The notes under the pieces were generated by a model. The model made no database searches. It saw only the letters and a program-made list of their open reading frames with translations, and had not been told where the DNA came from. A stretch of DNA of 23,932 nt from positions 1-23,932 of the forward strand of contig DAOWLV010000002.1 of NCBI GenBank assembly GCA_030643455.1, in the 5' to 3' direction. Below are positions 7,362 through 15,330 of this stretch, piece after piece. This DNA is from Candidatus Krumholzibacteriia bacterium (lineage in GTDB: Bacteria > Krumholzibacteriota > Krumholzibacteriia > LZORAL124-64-63). Position 1 is the first letter of the stretch. Each line of letters opens with the position of its first letter. The position numbers and the translations under genes were made by a program.

Positions 7362-7955
7362 CTACCGGAACAGGGCCTTGAGCTCCCCGAAGGTGGTGGC
7401 GGTGACCGGGACCGCAGAATCGATCAGGATCAGGTCACCGAGACTGTGACCGAACCCCAGGTCCATGTTGTCGGGTCCGCGAACGTCCACGGTCTGGAAG
7501 ATCACCGGTGTCGATCCGAAATCCAGGGCGGTGAAATGGCAAACCGCGATGGTCGACGACTGGTCGTTGGTTCCGTCGAGGATGGAACTCGCGAAATGGA
7601 TCACGCCCTCGGGATCCACGCCGGTGTAATCGAAGAAGAAATAATCCTGACCGGTATCGGTATACCAGGGCCCGGCAGTGATGGCGTCGAGATGGAGCAG
7701 GAGGGGATCGAAGGCCAGCACGGCTTCAACTCCCTTGACCGCTTGCCCCGCGCAATCGATGGCGATGTCCACCGTGAAGATGAAATCCGAGGGAATACTG
7801 ATCGTGGGATCAACGAAGAGTTCCTGGGCAACGGCCGTGGGCATGTCCCCCAAGCCAACTCCCGTGGTGACCAGAATTGCCAGGACGAAAAAAATCCGGC
7901 GTCCTCGCTGGAACAACCCCTCGATCATCAATGCCTGAAATAGATTCTCGCCCAT
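7362..7955 (-). CDS. Secreted cohesin-like domain protein with conserved C-terminal tag
   Basis: The 197-residue protein starts at the ATG at 7955, with GGGGAG 6 nt upstream. A basic stretch (Q-R-G-R-R) and a hydrophobic core at about 20-43 ending A-V-A-Q form a signal peptide. Residues about 47-180 look like a cohesin/CBM-type beta sandwich: S-D-F-I-F-T-V-D-I-A-I-D, then V-K-G-V-E-A-V-L-A-F-D-P-L-L-L, then E-G-V-I-H-F-A-S-S and I-A-V-C-H-F-T-A-L. Cohesin-like folds bind other surface modules such as dockerins, but none is seen nearby. The last residues, T-F-G-E-L-K-A-L-F-R, closely match the end of the CxxCH protein at 20627-20998 and may be a sorting signal. It is monocistronic with its own terminator. 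The exact function is unknown. Confidence 0.83.
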   Translation of the reverse strand: MGENLFQALMIEGLFQRGRRIFFVLAILVTTGVGLGDMPTAVAQELFVDPTISIPSDFIFTVDIAIDCAGQAVKGVEAVLAFDPLLLHLDAITAGPWYTDTGQDYFFFDYTGVDPEGVIHFASSILDGTNDQSSTIAVCHFTALDFGSTPVIFQTVDVRGPDNMDLGFGHSLGDLILIDSAVPVTATTFGELKALFR

Positions 7956-8066
7956 GTCAATCTCCCCGGATCGTTTCCGATCCTCCCGATTAAGGTATGG
8001 CGAACAGGAAACCTGCCGAAAATGTCAATTGCAGGGGGCGATATCCTTCAGTGGGCAGTTTATACC

Positions 8067-8082
8067 AAAAATCATGATTTTT
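8067..8082. repeat. 16-bp perfect palindrome in the divergent intergenic region
   Basis: aaaaatcatgattttt is an uninterrupted palindrome in the 283-nt gap 7956-8238 between the divergent cohesin-like gene and the sugar operon. On the minus strand it lies just upstream of a -10-like TATAAA, so it could be an operator for the cohesin-like gene. The rest of the gap is AT-rich, holds a 10-bp palindrome cggttaaccg (8115-8124), and has no gene or strong sigma-70 promoter that I can defend. Confidence 0.5.
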
Positions 8083-8238
8083 AAAGCGATTTATTCAAGT
8101 TACGATATTATTATCGGTTAACCGGGACTTCAAATTCTCCCTTGTTTACAACATGGGCCGGGAACGATAGATTTCCGGCATGTCTCCTGAATCACCGACT
8201 TGTCGGCCTGAAACTGGTTTTTCCAGAAAGGAAACTCC

Positions 8239-8673
8239 ATGAACGATGCCCGGAATCTCAACAATCTTTCCGACGAACGGATCACCGAGATCCTCACCAA
8301 CATGAAACGTGTGGCGGTGGTCGGGCTTTCCGCCAAGGAAGACCGGGCCAGCCACGGCATCGCCAGGTTCCTGGTCGGTCAGGGTATCGATGTGGTCGGG
8401 GTCAATCCGATGCTCAAGGAGGACGTCCTCGGGATCACTGTCTACACCTCCCTGGCCGAGGTGCCGGATCACGTGGACGTCGTTGACGTGTTCCGACGCA
8501 GCGAAACCGTACCACCGGTGGTGGACGGTGCCATCGCCATGAAGGCCGGCATGATCTGGATGCAGGAAGACGTCGTGCATGAAGAAGCCGCCGCCAAGGC
8601 CCGCGCCGCCGGGCTCGAAGTTGTCCAGGACCGCTGCCTCTACAAGGAATGGCTGCGGCTGATGAATGGTTGA
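8239..8673 (+). CDS. CoA-binding domain protein (YccU-like)
   Basis: The 144-residue protein starts at an ATG with AAGGA upstream. It is a single Rossmann-fold CoA_binding domain. M-K-R-V-A-V-V-G-L-S-A-K near residue 22 and G-I-A-R-F-L-V-G-Q-G-I-D-V-V-G-V-N-P form the nucleotide-binding beta-alpha-beta. D-V-V-D-V-F-R-R-S-E and W-M-Q-E-D-V follow, and a family-typical Asp-Arg-Cys sits near the C-terminus (V-V-Q-D-R-C-L). These small proteins resemble the CoA-binding half of succinyl-CoA synthetase alpha, but their cellular role is unclear. It is first in a plus-strand operon, and its stop overlaps the start of the next gene by 8 nt. That suggests translational coupling but not a shared function. 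Confidence 0.9.
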   Translation: MNDARNLNNLSDERITEILTNMKRVAVVGLSAKEDRASHGIARFLVGQGIDVVGVNPMLKEDVLGITVYTSLAEVPDHVDVVDVFRRSETVPPVVDGAIAMKAGMIWMQEDVVHEEAAAKARAAGLEVVQDRCLYKEWLRLMNG

Positions 8674-9736
8674 CCCGGTGAATGATTTCAAGTCAGACAA
8701 GGTACTCCACCAGCCGTGCAATCTCGTCACCGGAGCTCTGGGTTTCGTGGGGCGACACCTCGTACGGAGCCTCCTGTTGGCCGGTCATCCGGTCGTGGGC
8801 CTGGACCTTTACCCGGCGGACCGGAACCTGCCGGCGACCGTGGGTCCGTTCACGCTGACCGGACCCGCCGACGGCTGGCCCGAAGCCATGGTGTACACCG
8901 CGGACTTCGGTCGCTTTTTCTACCTGTCCTGCCCCCTGGAAGAGATGGGCCCCATCGCGCGATTGGTAGACATGCTCCGGCCGGTCATGGTCTACCATCT
9001 GGCCGCCCAGAGCTCGGCGGCTGTTTCCTTCCGGGATCCCGGCGGCACTTTCGCCGCCAATGTCCAGGGCACCCTGAATCTGCTTGAAGCAGTGCGTGCA
9101 ATGCCCGACGTGGAACGGCCTGCAATGTTGTCGGTGGGGTCATGTGAGGAATACGGGCCCCAGCCGGAAAGCGCCTACCCTCTCCGGGAAGACACGGCCC
9201 TGAACCCCCTTTCACCCTACGGGGTGAGCAAGGTCGCCCAGACCCTGCTGTGCCGTCAGTATGTCCTCTGTCATGCCCTGCCGGTGGTCATCGCCCGCTC
9301 CTTCAGCCACACCGGCCCGGGTCACGACACCCGGTTCGCCTTCCCCCATTTCGCCCGCCAGATAGCCGCCGCCGAAGCCGGTGTGGGGCCGGCCGAAATC
9401 GTCACCGGGGATCTTTCGCCCGTGCGAGACTTCCTGGACGTGCGGGACGTGGTGGCCGCCTACCGCCTTCTGCTCAAGGAAGGTCGGCCCGGGGAAATTT
9501 ATCATGTAAGCTCGGGGAATCCTTTGACGATAGGTCAAGGACTCGAGATATTGGTTGGCGGCGCAAAAACACCCATCACCGTTCGCAGGGATCCGGACCT
9601 GAATCGACCCTCCGATACACCGGTCATGGTGGGCGACAACACGAAGCTGCGCCGGGATACCGGGTGGGAACCCGACTGGGAGATCAACGACACCCTCATG
9701 GGCCTTCTTCACGAGGCCCGAAAGGAATTTCAATGA
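8666..9736 (+). CDS. GDP-6-deoxy-4-keto-D-mannose reductase-like NAD-dependent epimerase/dehydratase
   Basis: This 356-residue extended SDR has the Rossmann loop T-G-A-L-G-F-V-G at 22-29 and the catalytic Y-x-x-x-K as Tyr185/Lys189 (S-P-Y-G-V-S-K). An upstream S-V-G-S-C-E-E-Y-G supplies the active-site Ser region. R-S-F-S-H-T-G-P-G, then S-P-V-R-D-F-L-D-V-R-D-V-V-A-A-Y and Y-H-V-S-S-G, resemble RMD/GMD proteins. The likely reaction is reduction of GDP-4-keto-6-deoxymannose to GDP-D-rhamnose, or a related nucleotide-sugar step; the exact substrate is inferred. No GDP-mannose 4,6-dehydratase is in the window. The ATG at 8666 overlaps the previous gene and lacks a good ribosome site, so the start is uncertain. 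The stop overlaps the next gene by 4 nt (ATGA). Confidence 0.85.
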   Translation: MVDPVNDFKSDKVLHQPCNLVTGALGFVGRHLVRSLLLAGHPVVGLDLYPADRNLPATVGPFTLTGPADGWPEAMVYTADFGRFFYLSCPLEEMGPIARLVDMLRPVMVYHLAAQSSAAVSFRDPGGTFAANVQGTLNLLEAVRAMPDVERPAMLSVGSCEEYGPQPESAYPLREDTALNPLSPYGVSKVAQTLLCRQYVLCHALPVVIARSFSHTGPGHDTRFAFPHFARQIAAAEAGVGPAEIVTGDLSPVRDFLDVRDVVAAYRLLLKEGRPGEIYHVSSGNPLTIGQGLEILVGGAKTPITVRRDPDLNRPSDTPVMVGDNTKLRRDTGWEPDWEINDTLMGLLHEARKEFQ

Positions 9737-11058
9737 TACGAATCTGTATGGTCGGCACAGGGTATGTCGGTCTGGTATCCGGCGCCTGCATGGCCGATTT
9801 CGGTCACCGGGTGACCTGCGTGGACATCAACCAGGAACGCATCGAAGGACTGGTCAAGGGTGTCATTCCCTTTTACGAACCGGGCCTCGACCGTCTGGTC
9901 CTGAAAAACGTGGAAGAACAGCGGTTGACGTTCACCACCAGTCTGGCCGAAGGCATCAAGGACGCCGACGTCGTCTTCATCGCGGTGCAGACTCCCATGT
10001 CCGGGTCCGGGGAAGCGGACCTGAAGTACGTCATGAAGGTGGGCGAAGAAATCGGTGAACTGCTCGATCGCTACCTGGTGGTCGTCACCAAGAGCACCGT
10101 TCCGGTGGGCACCAATCGCGCTCTCGAAAAGGTCATCCGGGCAAAGCTCACCTCCGATGTGGAATTCGACATGGCCAGCAATCCCGAGTTCCTGCGGGAA
10201 GGGTCCAGCATCGAGGACTTCATGCGCCCGGACCGCGTTGTCATCGGTGTGGATTCGGAACGTTCGGAAGAGCTGATGCGCGAGATCTACCGGCCGCTTT
10301 TTCTGAGCGACACCCCCATCGTAAAGACAGGCATCGAGACCGCCGAACTGGTCAAGTACGCCGCCAACAGCTTCCTGGCCGTCAAGATCTCCTTCATCAA
10401 CGAGATCGCCAAGCTGGCCGAATCGGTGGGCGCGGATGTGTTCGACGTGGCCAAGGCCATGGGTCTGGACAAGCGCATCGGGCGCAAGTTCCTCCACCCG
10501 GGCCTCGGCTTCGGCGGCAGCTGCCTGCCCAAGGACACCAACGCCATCGTCCATATCGCCCAGGAAGCCGGCAGCGAGATGTCCATCGTCAAGGCCGCCA
10601 TCGAGGTGAACCGGAACATTCCCGCGCGGGCCATCGCCAAGGCCGAAAACCTGGTCGGCGACCTGACCGGCAAGACGGTCGCCCTGCTGGGTCTGGCCTT
10701 CAAGCCCAACACCGACGACATCCGCTCCGCCGCCAGTCTGGACCTGGTCAAGCTGCTCGAGGCCAAAGGCTGCAGGCTGCGGACCCACGACCCGGCGGCC
10801 ATGGAGAACTTCAAGAGTGTCCATCCCGATCTCACCTACTGCAAGTCCCCCTACGAGGCCTGCGAGGGCGCCGACCTGACCATCCTGGTCACCGAGTGGA
10901 ACCAGTACCGTCAGCTTGATTTCAACTGGCTGAGCGAGGCCATGGCAGGAAATGCTTTCCTCGACTGCCGGAATGTGTATGATCGACCCCACCTGGAAAA
11001 GTTCGGCTTCAAGTACGATTGTTTCGGCCGGGCGGATCACTCCTGGCCTACGGACTGA
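9733..11058 (+). CDS. ugd: UDP-glucose 6-dehydrogenase
   Basis: The 441-residue cytosolic enzyme oxidises UDP-glucose twice, with two NAD+, to UDP-glucuronate for surface polysaccharide. The start is the ATG at 9733, preceded by AAAGGAA and overlapping the previous stop as ATGA; the frame continues upstream only as an open extension with no support. The N-terminal Rossmann motif G-T-G-Y-V-G-L-V-S-G is followed by A-V-Q-T-P-M and T-K-S-T-V-P-V-G-T. Next come N-P-E-F-L-R-E-G, V-K-Y-A-A-N-S-F-L-A-V-K and the catalytic motif G-F-G-G-S-C-L-P-K-D with Cys264. The C-terminal UDP-binding domain has L-G-L-A-F-K-P-N-T-D-D-I-R. Length and motifs are normal. UDP-glucuronate would feed uronic-acid sugars alongside the neighbouring aminotransferase. 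Confidence 0.96.
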   Translation: MIRICMVGTGYVGLVSGACMADFGHRVTCVDINQERIEGLVKGVIPFYEPGLDRLVLKNVEEQRLTFTTSLAEGIKDADVVFIAVQTPMSGSGEADLKYVMKVGEEIGELLDRYLVVVTKSTVPVGTNRALEKVIRAKLTSDVEFDMASNPEFLREGSSIEDFMRPDRVVIGVDSERSEELMREIYRPLFLSDTPIVKTGIETAELVKYAANSFLAVKISFINEIAKLAESVGADVFDVAKAMGLDKRIGRKFLHPGLGFGGSCLPKDTNAIVHIAQEAGSEMSIVKAAIEVNRNIPARAIAKAENLVGDLTGKTVALLGLAFKPNTDDIRSAASLDLVKLLEAKGCRLRTHDPAAMENFKSVHPDLTYCKSPYEACEGADLTILVTEWNQYRQLDFNWLSEAMAGNAFLDCRNVYDRPHLEKFGFKYDCFGRADHSWPTD

Positions 11059-11065
11059 GGACTTC

Positions 11066-12208
11066 ATGGCATCGACAAACAACAAGCGGGTCGGGCGCTA
11101 CGACCTGATCACACCCATGCTCCCGTGCAAGGATGAGATCCTCGCCAAATTCGAGAAGTTCCTCATGTCCGGGCATTACATCCTGGGCGAAGAGGTGCGC
11201 CTGCTCGAAGAAGAACTGGCCGAAGCCTGCGGTGTGACCGACGCGGTGGGCGTGGCCTCGGGTTCATCGGCCCTGTTCGTGGCACTGGCCATGGCGGGTG
11301 TCCGTCCGGGACACGAGGTCATCACCACCCCCTACACCTTCGACGCGACCATGGAATCCATCGTCCTGCTGGATGCGGTCCCGGTTTTCGTGGACATCAG
11401 GCCGGAAGACCTGAATATCGATCCGGACATGATCGAACAGGCCATCACTCCCAGGACCCGGGCCATCATGCCGGTGCCCATTTTCGGCGCTCCCTGTGAC
11501 ATGAACCCCATCAACGCCATCGCGGCCAAACACAACCTCGAGGTCGTGGTGGACATGGCCCAGGGCTACGGAACGCTCTACCACGGGCAGCCCATGGGGG
11601 CCTTTGGCCGCATGAGCACCCTGAGTTTCTACCCGACCAAGAACCTGCCCGGTATCGGGGACGGCGGCATGGTCCTGTGCCGTGACCAGCGGGACGCGGA
11701 CCGGATCCGAAAGATTCGCGCCCACCAGGCCGTCCGGGCCAACGACCACCTGTACACCGGCTGGAACAGCCGCCTGGACGAGGTGCAGGCGATGGTCATC
11801 AGGGTCAGGCACGGCCGCTTTGGCGACGAGCAGGGCGACCGGGACCAGGTGGCCGCCATCTATGACAGCTACATCCCCGCGAAAAATCGCCTGCAATTAC
11901 CGATGGGTGATGAAGGCATGAAGGTGACCCATCATCAGTACTGGGTCCGCTGCACCGAGCGCGACCAGTTGAGGGATCTCCTTGAAAACAACGGGATCGA
12001 TACGGCCGTCTACTACGATCCGCCCCTGCACCGCCACGTGTTGGCGGAGTATGCCCGCGTCAGCGGGGAATTGACCGAAGCAGAACGGGCAGGTCGCCAG
12101 ATCCTGATCCTCCCCATCCACGCGGCCTTGCCCTTCGAGGACGCCCACCGGGTCGGGAAACTCGTGCAGGGTTTCCTGAACAACGAGGCCAAAACCGCTC
12201 ACTCCTGA
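11066..12208 (+). CDS. DegT/DnrJ/EryC1/StrS-family sugar aminotransferase
   Basis: The 380-residue PLP enzyme starts at the ATG at 11066, with GAGG upstream and 7 nt after ugd. Family motifs include the N-terminal I-T-P-M-L-P, G-V-A-S-G-S-S-A-L (cofactor phosphate region) and T-T-P-Y-T-F. V-V-V-D-M-A-Q-G-Y-G carries the pyridine-contacting Asp. S-F-Y-P-T-K-N-L-P-G-I-G-D-G-G carries the Schiff-base Lys192. W-N-S-R-L-D-E-V-Q-A and the C-terminal L-P-I-H complete the fold. It would transfer an amino group, usually from glutamate, to a keto nucleotide-sugar. With ugd next to it a UDP-3-keto-uronate acceptor is one option, and a GDP-4-keto-6-deoxymannose acceptor (perosamine-type) is another; I cannot choose. 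Confidence 0.93.
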   Translation: MASTNNKRVGRYDLITPMLPCKDEILAKFEKFLMSGHYILGEEVRLLEEELAEACGVTDAVGVASGSSALFVALAMAGVRPGHEVITTPYTFDATMESIVLLDAVPVFVDIRPEDLNIDPDMIEQAITPRTRAIMPVPIFGAPCDMNPINAIAAKHNLEVVVDMAQGYGTLYHGQPMGAFGRMSTLSFYPTKNLPGIGDGGMVLCRDQRDADRIRKIRAHQAVRANDHLYTGWNSRLDEVQAMVIRVRHGRFGDEQGDRDQVAAIYDSYIPAKNRLQLPMGDEGMKVTHHQYWVRCTERDQLRDLLENNGIDTAVYYDPPLHRHVLAEYARVSGELTEAERAGRQILILPIHAALPFEDAHRVGKLVQGFLNNEAKTAHS

Positions 12209-12228
12209 GTTATCACGAGGTCTGTGCA

Positions 12229-13416
12229 TTGAAATCCAGGGTTATCAGTTTCGGCAGCCTTGCCTCGCCCCTGGCCAGGAACCAGACCCAGTCCGTCATC
12301 GACCGGATTCAGGAACGCCAACCCCGCCTGACCTGCCAGTTGAATATCTGGGACTCCCCCGTCACCAGCCGGGAAAAGGGAAACGAACCCTTCATCGCCG
12401 CCAGCCGCCGGGAAATGGAATTCCTGGAACAGCAGTTGAGTCTGGAGCGGGCCCGCCTGATCGTGGCTGAAGCTGCCGACATGGTCCTTCCCCTGCCGGA
12501 GGATCTCGCGGTCATCTGCGTGCCGGACCGGGCCGCCCCTTTCGATGCCTATCTCAACCGGCAGGGCCTGATCATGGACGAGATGGATCCCGCCAGTTGC
12601 GTAGGCGTGCTCTCCATGCGCTCACGATCCCAGATGCGATCCCGATGGCCGGACATCAACTTCCGGATCCTGCGCGGCGGGGTGGATCGAGCCATGGAAA
12701 CACACCTGCAGCGCTCCGAGATCGACGGACTGGTCCTGCCGGCGGCCGTGACCGAACATCTGGGTATCCAGGGCATCGTGGCCGAAATTTTCGCCCCGGA
12801 ATTCATCCTGCCGGGCCCCGGACAGGGAACCCTGGTCATCCTCGGCCGGGCGGGCGACCAGGAAGCCCGGGAACTGCTGGCGGATCTTCATTCTCCGGAC
12901 ACCGCGATCGAACTGGAAACGGAGCAGGCCTTTTGCCGGCGCATGATTTCGGACCAGGATCTTCCGGTCGGCGCCCTGGCCCGCGTTGCCGGGGGCGAAG
13001 TCGTGATCACCGGGACCACGGGCCCCGGCACCAAACGCATCGCCGTCAACGGGGAAACCCATGAAGCCGAGGCGGTGGGCAGCGGTTTGGCCCAACAGAT
13101 CCTGTCCCGCGGTGAATCCTTCGCCGACCTGCTGGAAGCCGACTTTCCCGATGGCTTGCCCGAAGACAATGACGAGGATGTCACCATTCTCGAGGAACTG
13201 CCGGAGGAATCCCTGCCCGGATCCGGTGAAAACGACCACGGATACCCGACCGAAATCTCCACCTCCGGAACCTGGTCGGAAGAGGATGAAGATCTGGATG
13301 AACTGGAGAACCTGAAAAGGCTGGAGGACCTGGCCGGAATCGAAAAAACTCCTGCCTCACACGATGACGATGACGATGACGACGATGACTTGAATTCGTA
13401 TCACCATGAGGATTGA
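12229..13416 (+). CDS. Degenerate hydroxymethylbilane synthase (HemC) homologue with acidic tail
   Basis: This 395-residue protein starts with TTG (12229), with GAGG 8 nt upstream. Residues 4-300 align along their whole length with porphobilinogen deaminase: A-S-P-L-A-R-N-Q, C-V-P-D-R-A-A-P-F-D-A-Y, W-P-D-I-N-F-R-I-L-R-G-G-V-D, L-P-G-P-G-Q-G-T-L-V-I and L-P-V-G-A-L-A. The dipyrromethane-carrying Cys (E. coli Cys242) is Gln243 here; the only nearby Cys, at 236, is out of register. E. coli Arg11, Lys83, Arg132 and Arg155 appear as Leu, Ala, Ser and Ala, while Asp84, Arg131 and Arg149 persist (E. coli numbers recalled from memory). A Glu/Asp-rich tail of about 90 residues ends with a run of nine Asp. 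It probably cannot make hydroxymethylbilane. It lies 20 nt after the aminotransferase in the same operon. Role unknown. Confidence 0.82.
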   Translation: MKSRVISFGSLASPLARNQTQSVIDRIQERQPRLTCQLNIWDSPVTSREKGNEPFIAASRREMEFLEQQLSLERARLIVAEAADMVLPLPEDLAVICVPDRAAPFDAYLNRQGLIMDEMDPASCVGVLSMRSRSQMRSRWPDINFRILRGGVDRAMETHLQRSEIDGLVLPAAVTEHLGIQGIVAEIFAPEFILPGPGQGTLVILGRAGDQEARELLADLHSPDTAIELETEQAFCRRMISDQDLPVGALARVAGGEVVITGTTGPGTKRIAVNGETHEAEAVGSGLAQQILSRGESFADLLEADFPDGLPEDNDEDVTILEELPEESLPGSGENDHGYPTEISTSGTWSEEDEDLDELENLKRLEDLAGIEKTPASHDDDDDDDDDLNSYHHED

Positions 13417-13450
13417 TCAGACCCCGAGCCACCGTGTGACCGGAGCGTTT

Positions 13451-14368
13451 TTATCCGCGGGTCAGATCCCGTGAAATACGGGCGGCGGCAAAGGGATCGC
13501 GCATCTGGGCCGTGCCCACCTGGATACATACCGCCCCCAGGGCAAAAAATTTCAAGGCGTCCCGGTAATCCTCGATCCCGCCCACTCCCACCACCGGCAC
13601 CCCGGACCGGGTGACGATTTCATCAACCTTGGCCAGGGCGATGGGCCGGATCGCCGGTCCGGAGTAGCCGCCGAACCTTCTGGGAAGGACCGGCCGGCCG
13701 GTTTCCAGATCGACTTCCAGGCCGATCACCGTATTGATGGCGCTCACCGCGTCGGCGCCGGCTTCGGCTGCCGCGGTGGCCAGGGCGGCGATGTCGGTGA
13801 CGTTGGGAGTCAACTTGGCCAGCAGGGCACGGTCCGGTAGATGCCGTCGGGCAGCCCGGACACAAGCGGACACGGTAGCAGGATCCCGCCCGAAATCGTG
13901 GCCGCCCTCGGCGACATTGGGGCAGCTCAGGTTGATCTCCACCCCATGCCAATGGGAAAAGCCGGCCGCTGTTCCGTGCAGCCTCTCGGCCATGTCACCG
14001 AATTCGCCCGGCCGGGTGGCGGCCAGACTCACGACCGTCGGAACCCCCTGCTCTTCCAGGGCAGGCAGGGTGGTGGCAAGAAATTCCTCGAAACCCACGT
14101 TTTCCAGCCCGATGCTGTTGAGCGCGCCCAGGCCAGTCTCCGCCAGCCGCGGCATGGGATTGCCCGCCCTTGGCTGGGGAGTGACCGTCTTGGTGACCAC
14201 GGCCCCCAGGCCCTGGTAGGGCGAGGTGAACCCCGCGGCCTTGATGTCGTGACCGGTCAAACCGTACGCGAAACAACCGGATGCGGTCCAGATCCGACCG
14301 GGATACAGTCGGGGACCCAGGGTGAATGGTTGATTGGGATCGATGGTCCACCAGGCAGGCAGGGACAA
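13451..14368 (-). CDS. pyrD: Dihydroorotate dehydrogenase, class 1B catalytic subunit
   Basis: This FMN TIM-barrel oxidises dihydroorotate to orotate. I chose the TTG at 14368 because AGAGGA lies 6 nt upstream and the resulting 305 residues fit the class. A GTG at 14416 would add 16 residues but has no good ribosome site. Motifs are A-S-G-C-F-A-Y-G, T-K-T-V-T, N-S-I-G-L-E-N, the active-site loop N-L-S-C-P-N (Cys149, the class 1 general base), K-L-T-P-N-V-T, N-T-V-I-G-L and G-V-G-G-I. The Cys base and the adjacent pyrK mark it as the NAD-linked 1B type, so electrons pass through PyrK. It is last in the minus-strand pyrimidine cluster and converges with the HemC-like gene 34 nt away. Confidence 0.94.
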   Translation of the reverse strand: MSLPAWWTIDPNQPFTLGPRLYPGRIWTASGCFAYGLTGHDIKAAGFTSPYQGLGAVVTKTVTPQPRAGNPMPRLAETGLGALNSIGLENVGFEEFLATTLPALEEQGVPTVVSLAATRPGEFGDMAERLHGTAAGFSHWHGVEINLSCPNVAEGGHDFGRDPATVSACVRAARRHLPDRALLAKLTPNVTDIAALATAAAEAGADAVSAINTVIGLEVDLETGRPVLPRRFGGYSGPAIRPIALAKVDEIVTRSGVPVVGVGGIEDYRDALKFFALGAVCIQVGTAQMRDPFAAARISRDLTRG

Positions 14369-14430
14369 GATGATTCCTCTTCCGTTGTCGGGGCGCCGGA
14401 GCCTTTGCGAACCCACCGGTGCCCGGTTGA

Positions 14431-15312
14431 TCAGATACCATCGGCCCGGGAAAGATCCGGGTGTTCGTTGTGCTCCCAGGCGAGATCCGCGGCATTGAAA
14501 ACGGGACCTTCCTGGCAGCAGGTGGCGTTGCGCCTGGCCTGGGGACCCCGTGCGGGATCAAGCACCGGCACGACACATCCCTTGCAGACACCGTACCCGC
14601 AGCCCATGTGTTCCTCCAGGGAGAGCCAGCAGGTCCAGCCCCGGGCTTCGGCGAGCCGGGCAGCGGCTTTCAACAGCGGGGTCGGGCCACAGGCGAGGAT
14701 CATTCTGGTCCGTCCGTCCCGGAAGTCCCCCTGGGCCGCGGCCAGGTCCGTCACCAGCCCCTCCCAGGCCCGGCGCCCGGATGGAACGTCCCGCAATGAA
14801 TCCACGCTGACACTCCACCTGTCACCCAGCAGATCCCAGGGCACGTCGGCGCCGTCGCGGGCTCCGAAAAAAGCATGTATTTCGTGTTCAGGAGAATCGT
14901 TTCGACGAGCCAGCCAGGCGGCCAGTGGAGGGAGCCCCACCCCGCCGGCGACAAGCACCACCGGAAGGCCTGTTTCCGGCGGGGGGAATGGCCGCCCCAA
15001 AGGGCCCAGGAAAGTCATGATCGCACCGGCAGTCAGGTTTCCCATGGCACGGGTGCCCCGGCCGACAATCCTGTAGAGAAAGGACATCCGGCGACCAGCA
15101 CCTTCGAAAATGGAAAACGGCCGGCTGAACACGAGGGATCCGGCGCCGTCCAGGTTGAGCATGGCGAACTGCCCCGGTTGAAACGTGAGGCTCTGATCCA
15201 ATTCGAGGTCGAGTCTGATGAGTCCGCTGGAAACCGGCTCATTGGAGGTGACCACGGCGTCACAGCTGACCGCGGGCCCGACGGAAAGATCAGTCATGGG
15301 CGGAGCCCCCAT
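14431..15312 (-). CDS. pyrK: Dihydroorotate dehydrogenase electron-transfer subunit
   Basis: The 293-residue ferredoxin-reductase-type protein carries electrons from the PyrD FMN through [2Fe-2S] and FAD to NAD+. The FAD-binding R-P-F-S-I is at 64-68, the nucleotide-binding A-G-G-V-G-L-P-P-L at 122-130, and C-G-P-T-P near 208. The C-terminal [2Fe-2S] ligands are Cys238, 243 and 246 (C-G-Y-G-V-C-K-G-C) with Cys265 or 266. The ATG at 15312 gives an 18-nt gap to the upstream lipoprotein gene; an ATG at 15297 (M-T-D-L-S) is an equally plausible start, since neither has a textbook ribosome site. It sits directly before pyrD, as in Firmicutes and many candidate phyla. Confidence 0.94.
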   Translation of the reverse strand: MGAPPMTDLSVGPAVSCDAVVTSNEPVSSGLIRLDLELDQSLTFQPGQFAMLNLDGAGSLVFSRPFSIFEGAGRRMSFLYRIVGRGTRAMGNLTAGAIMTFLGPLGRPFPPPETGLPVVLVAGGVGLPPLAAWLARRNDSPEHEIHAFFGARDGADVPWDLLGDRWSVSVDSLRDVPSGRRAWEGLVTDLAAAQGDFRDGRTRMILACGPTPLLKAAARLAEARGWTCWLSLEEHMGCGYGVCKGCVVPVLDPARGPQARRNATCCQEGPVFNAADLAWEHNEHPDLSRADGI

Positions 15313-15330
15313 ACAGCCAAAGCATCCCTC

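Noticed and set aside
9250..9732. Upstream extension of the ugd frame
   Set aside because: It lies wholly within the RMD-like gene in another frame; the ATG at 9733 has a ribosome site and gives the family N-terminus.
10952..11065. Upstream extension of the aminotransferase frame
   Set aside because: It overlaps the end of ugd and lacks family sequence; the ATG at 11066 has GAGG upstream.
13417..13450. Possible bidirectional terminator between the HemC-like gene and pyrD
   Set aside because: A TTTTT run is present at 13449-13453 on the plus strand, but I could not find a convincing stem before it.
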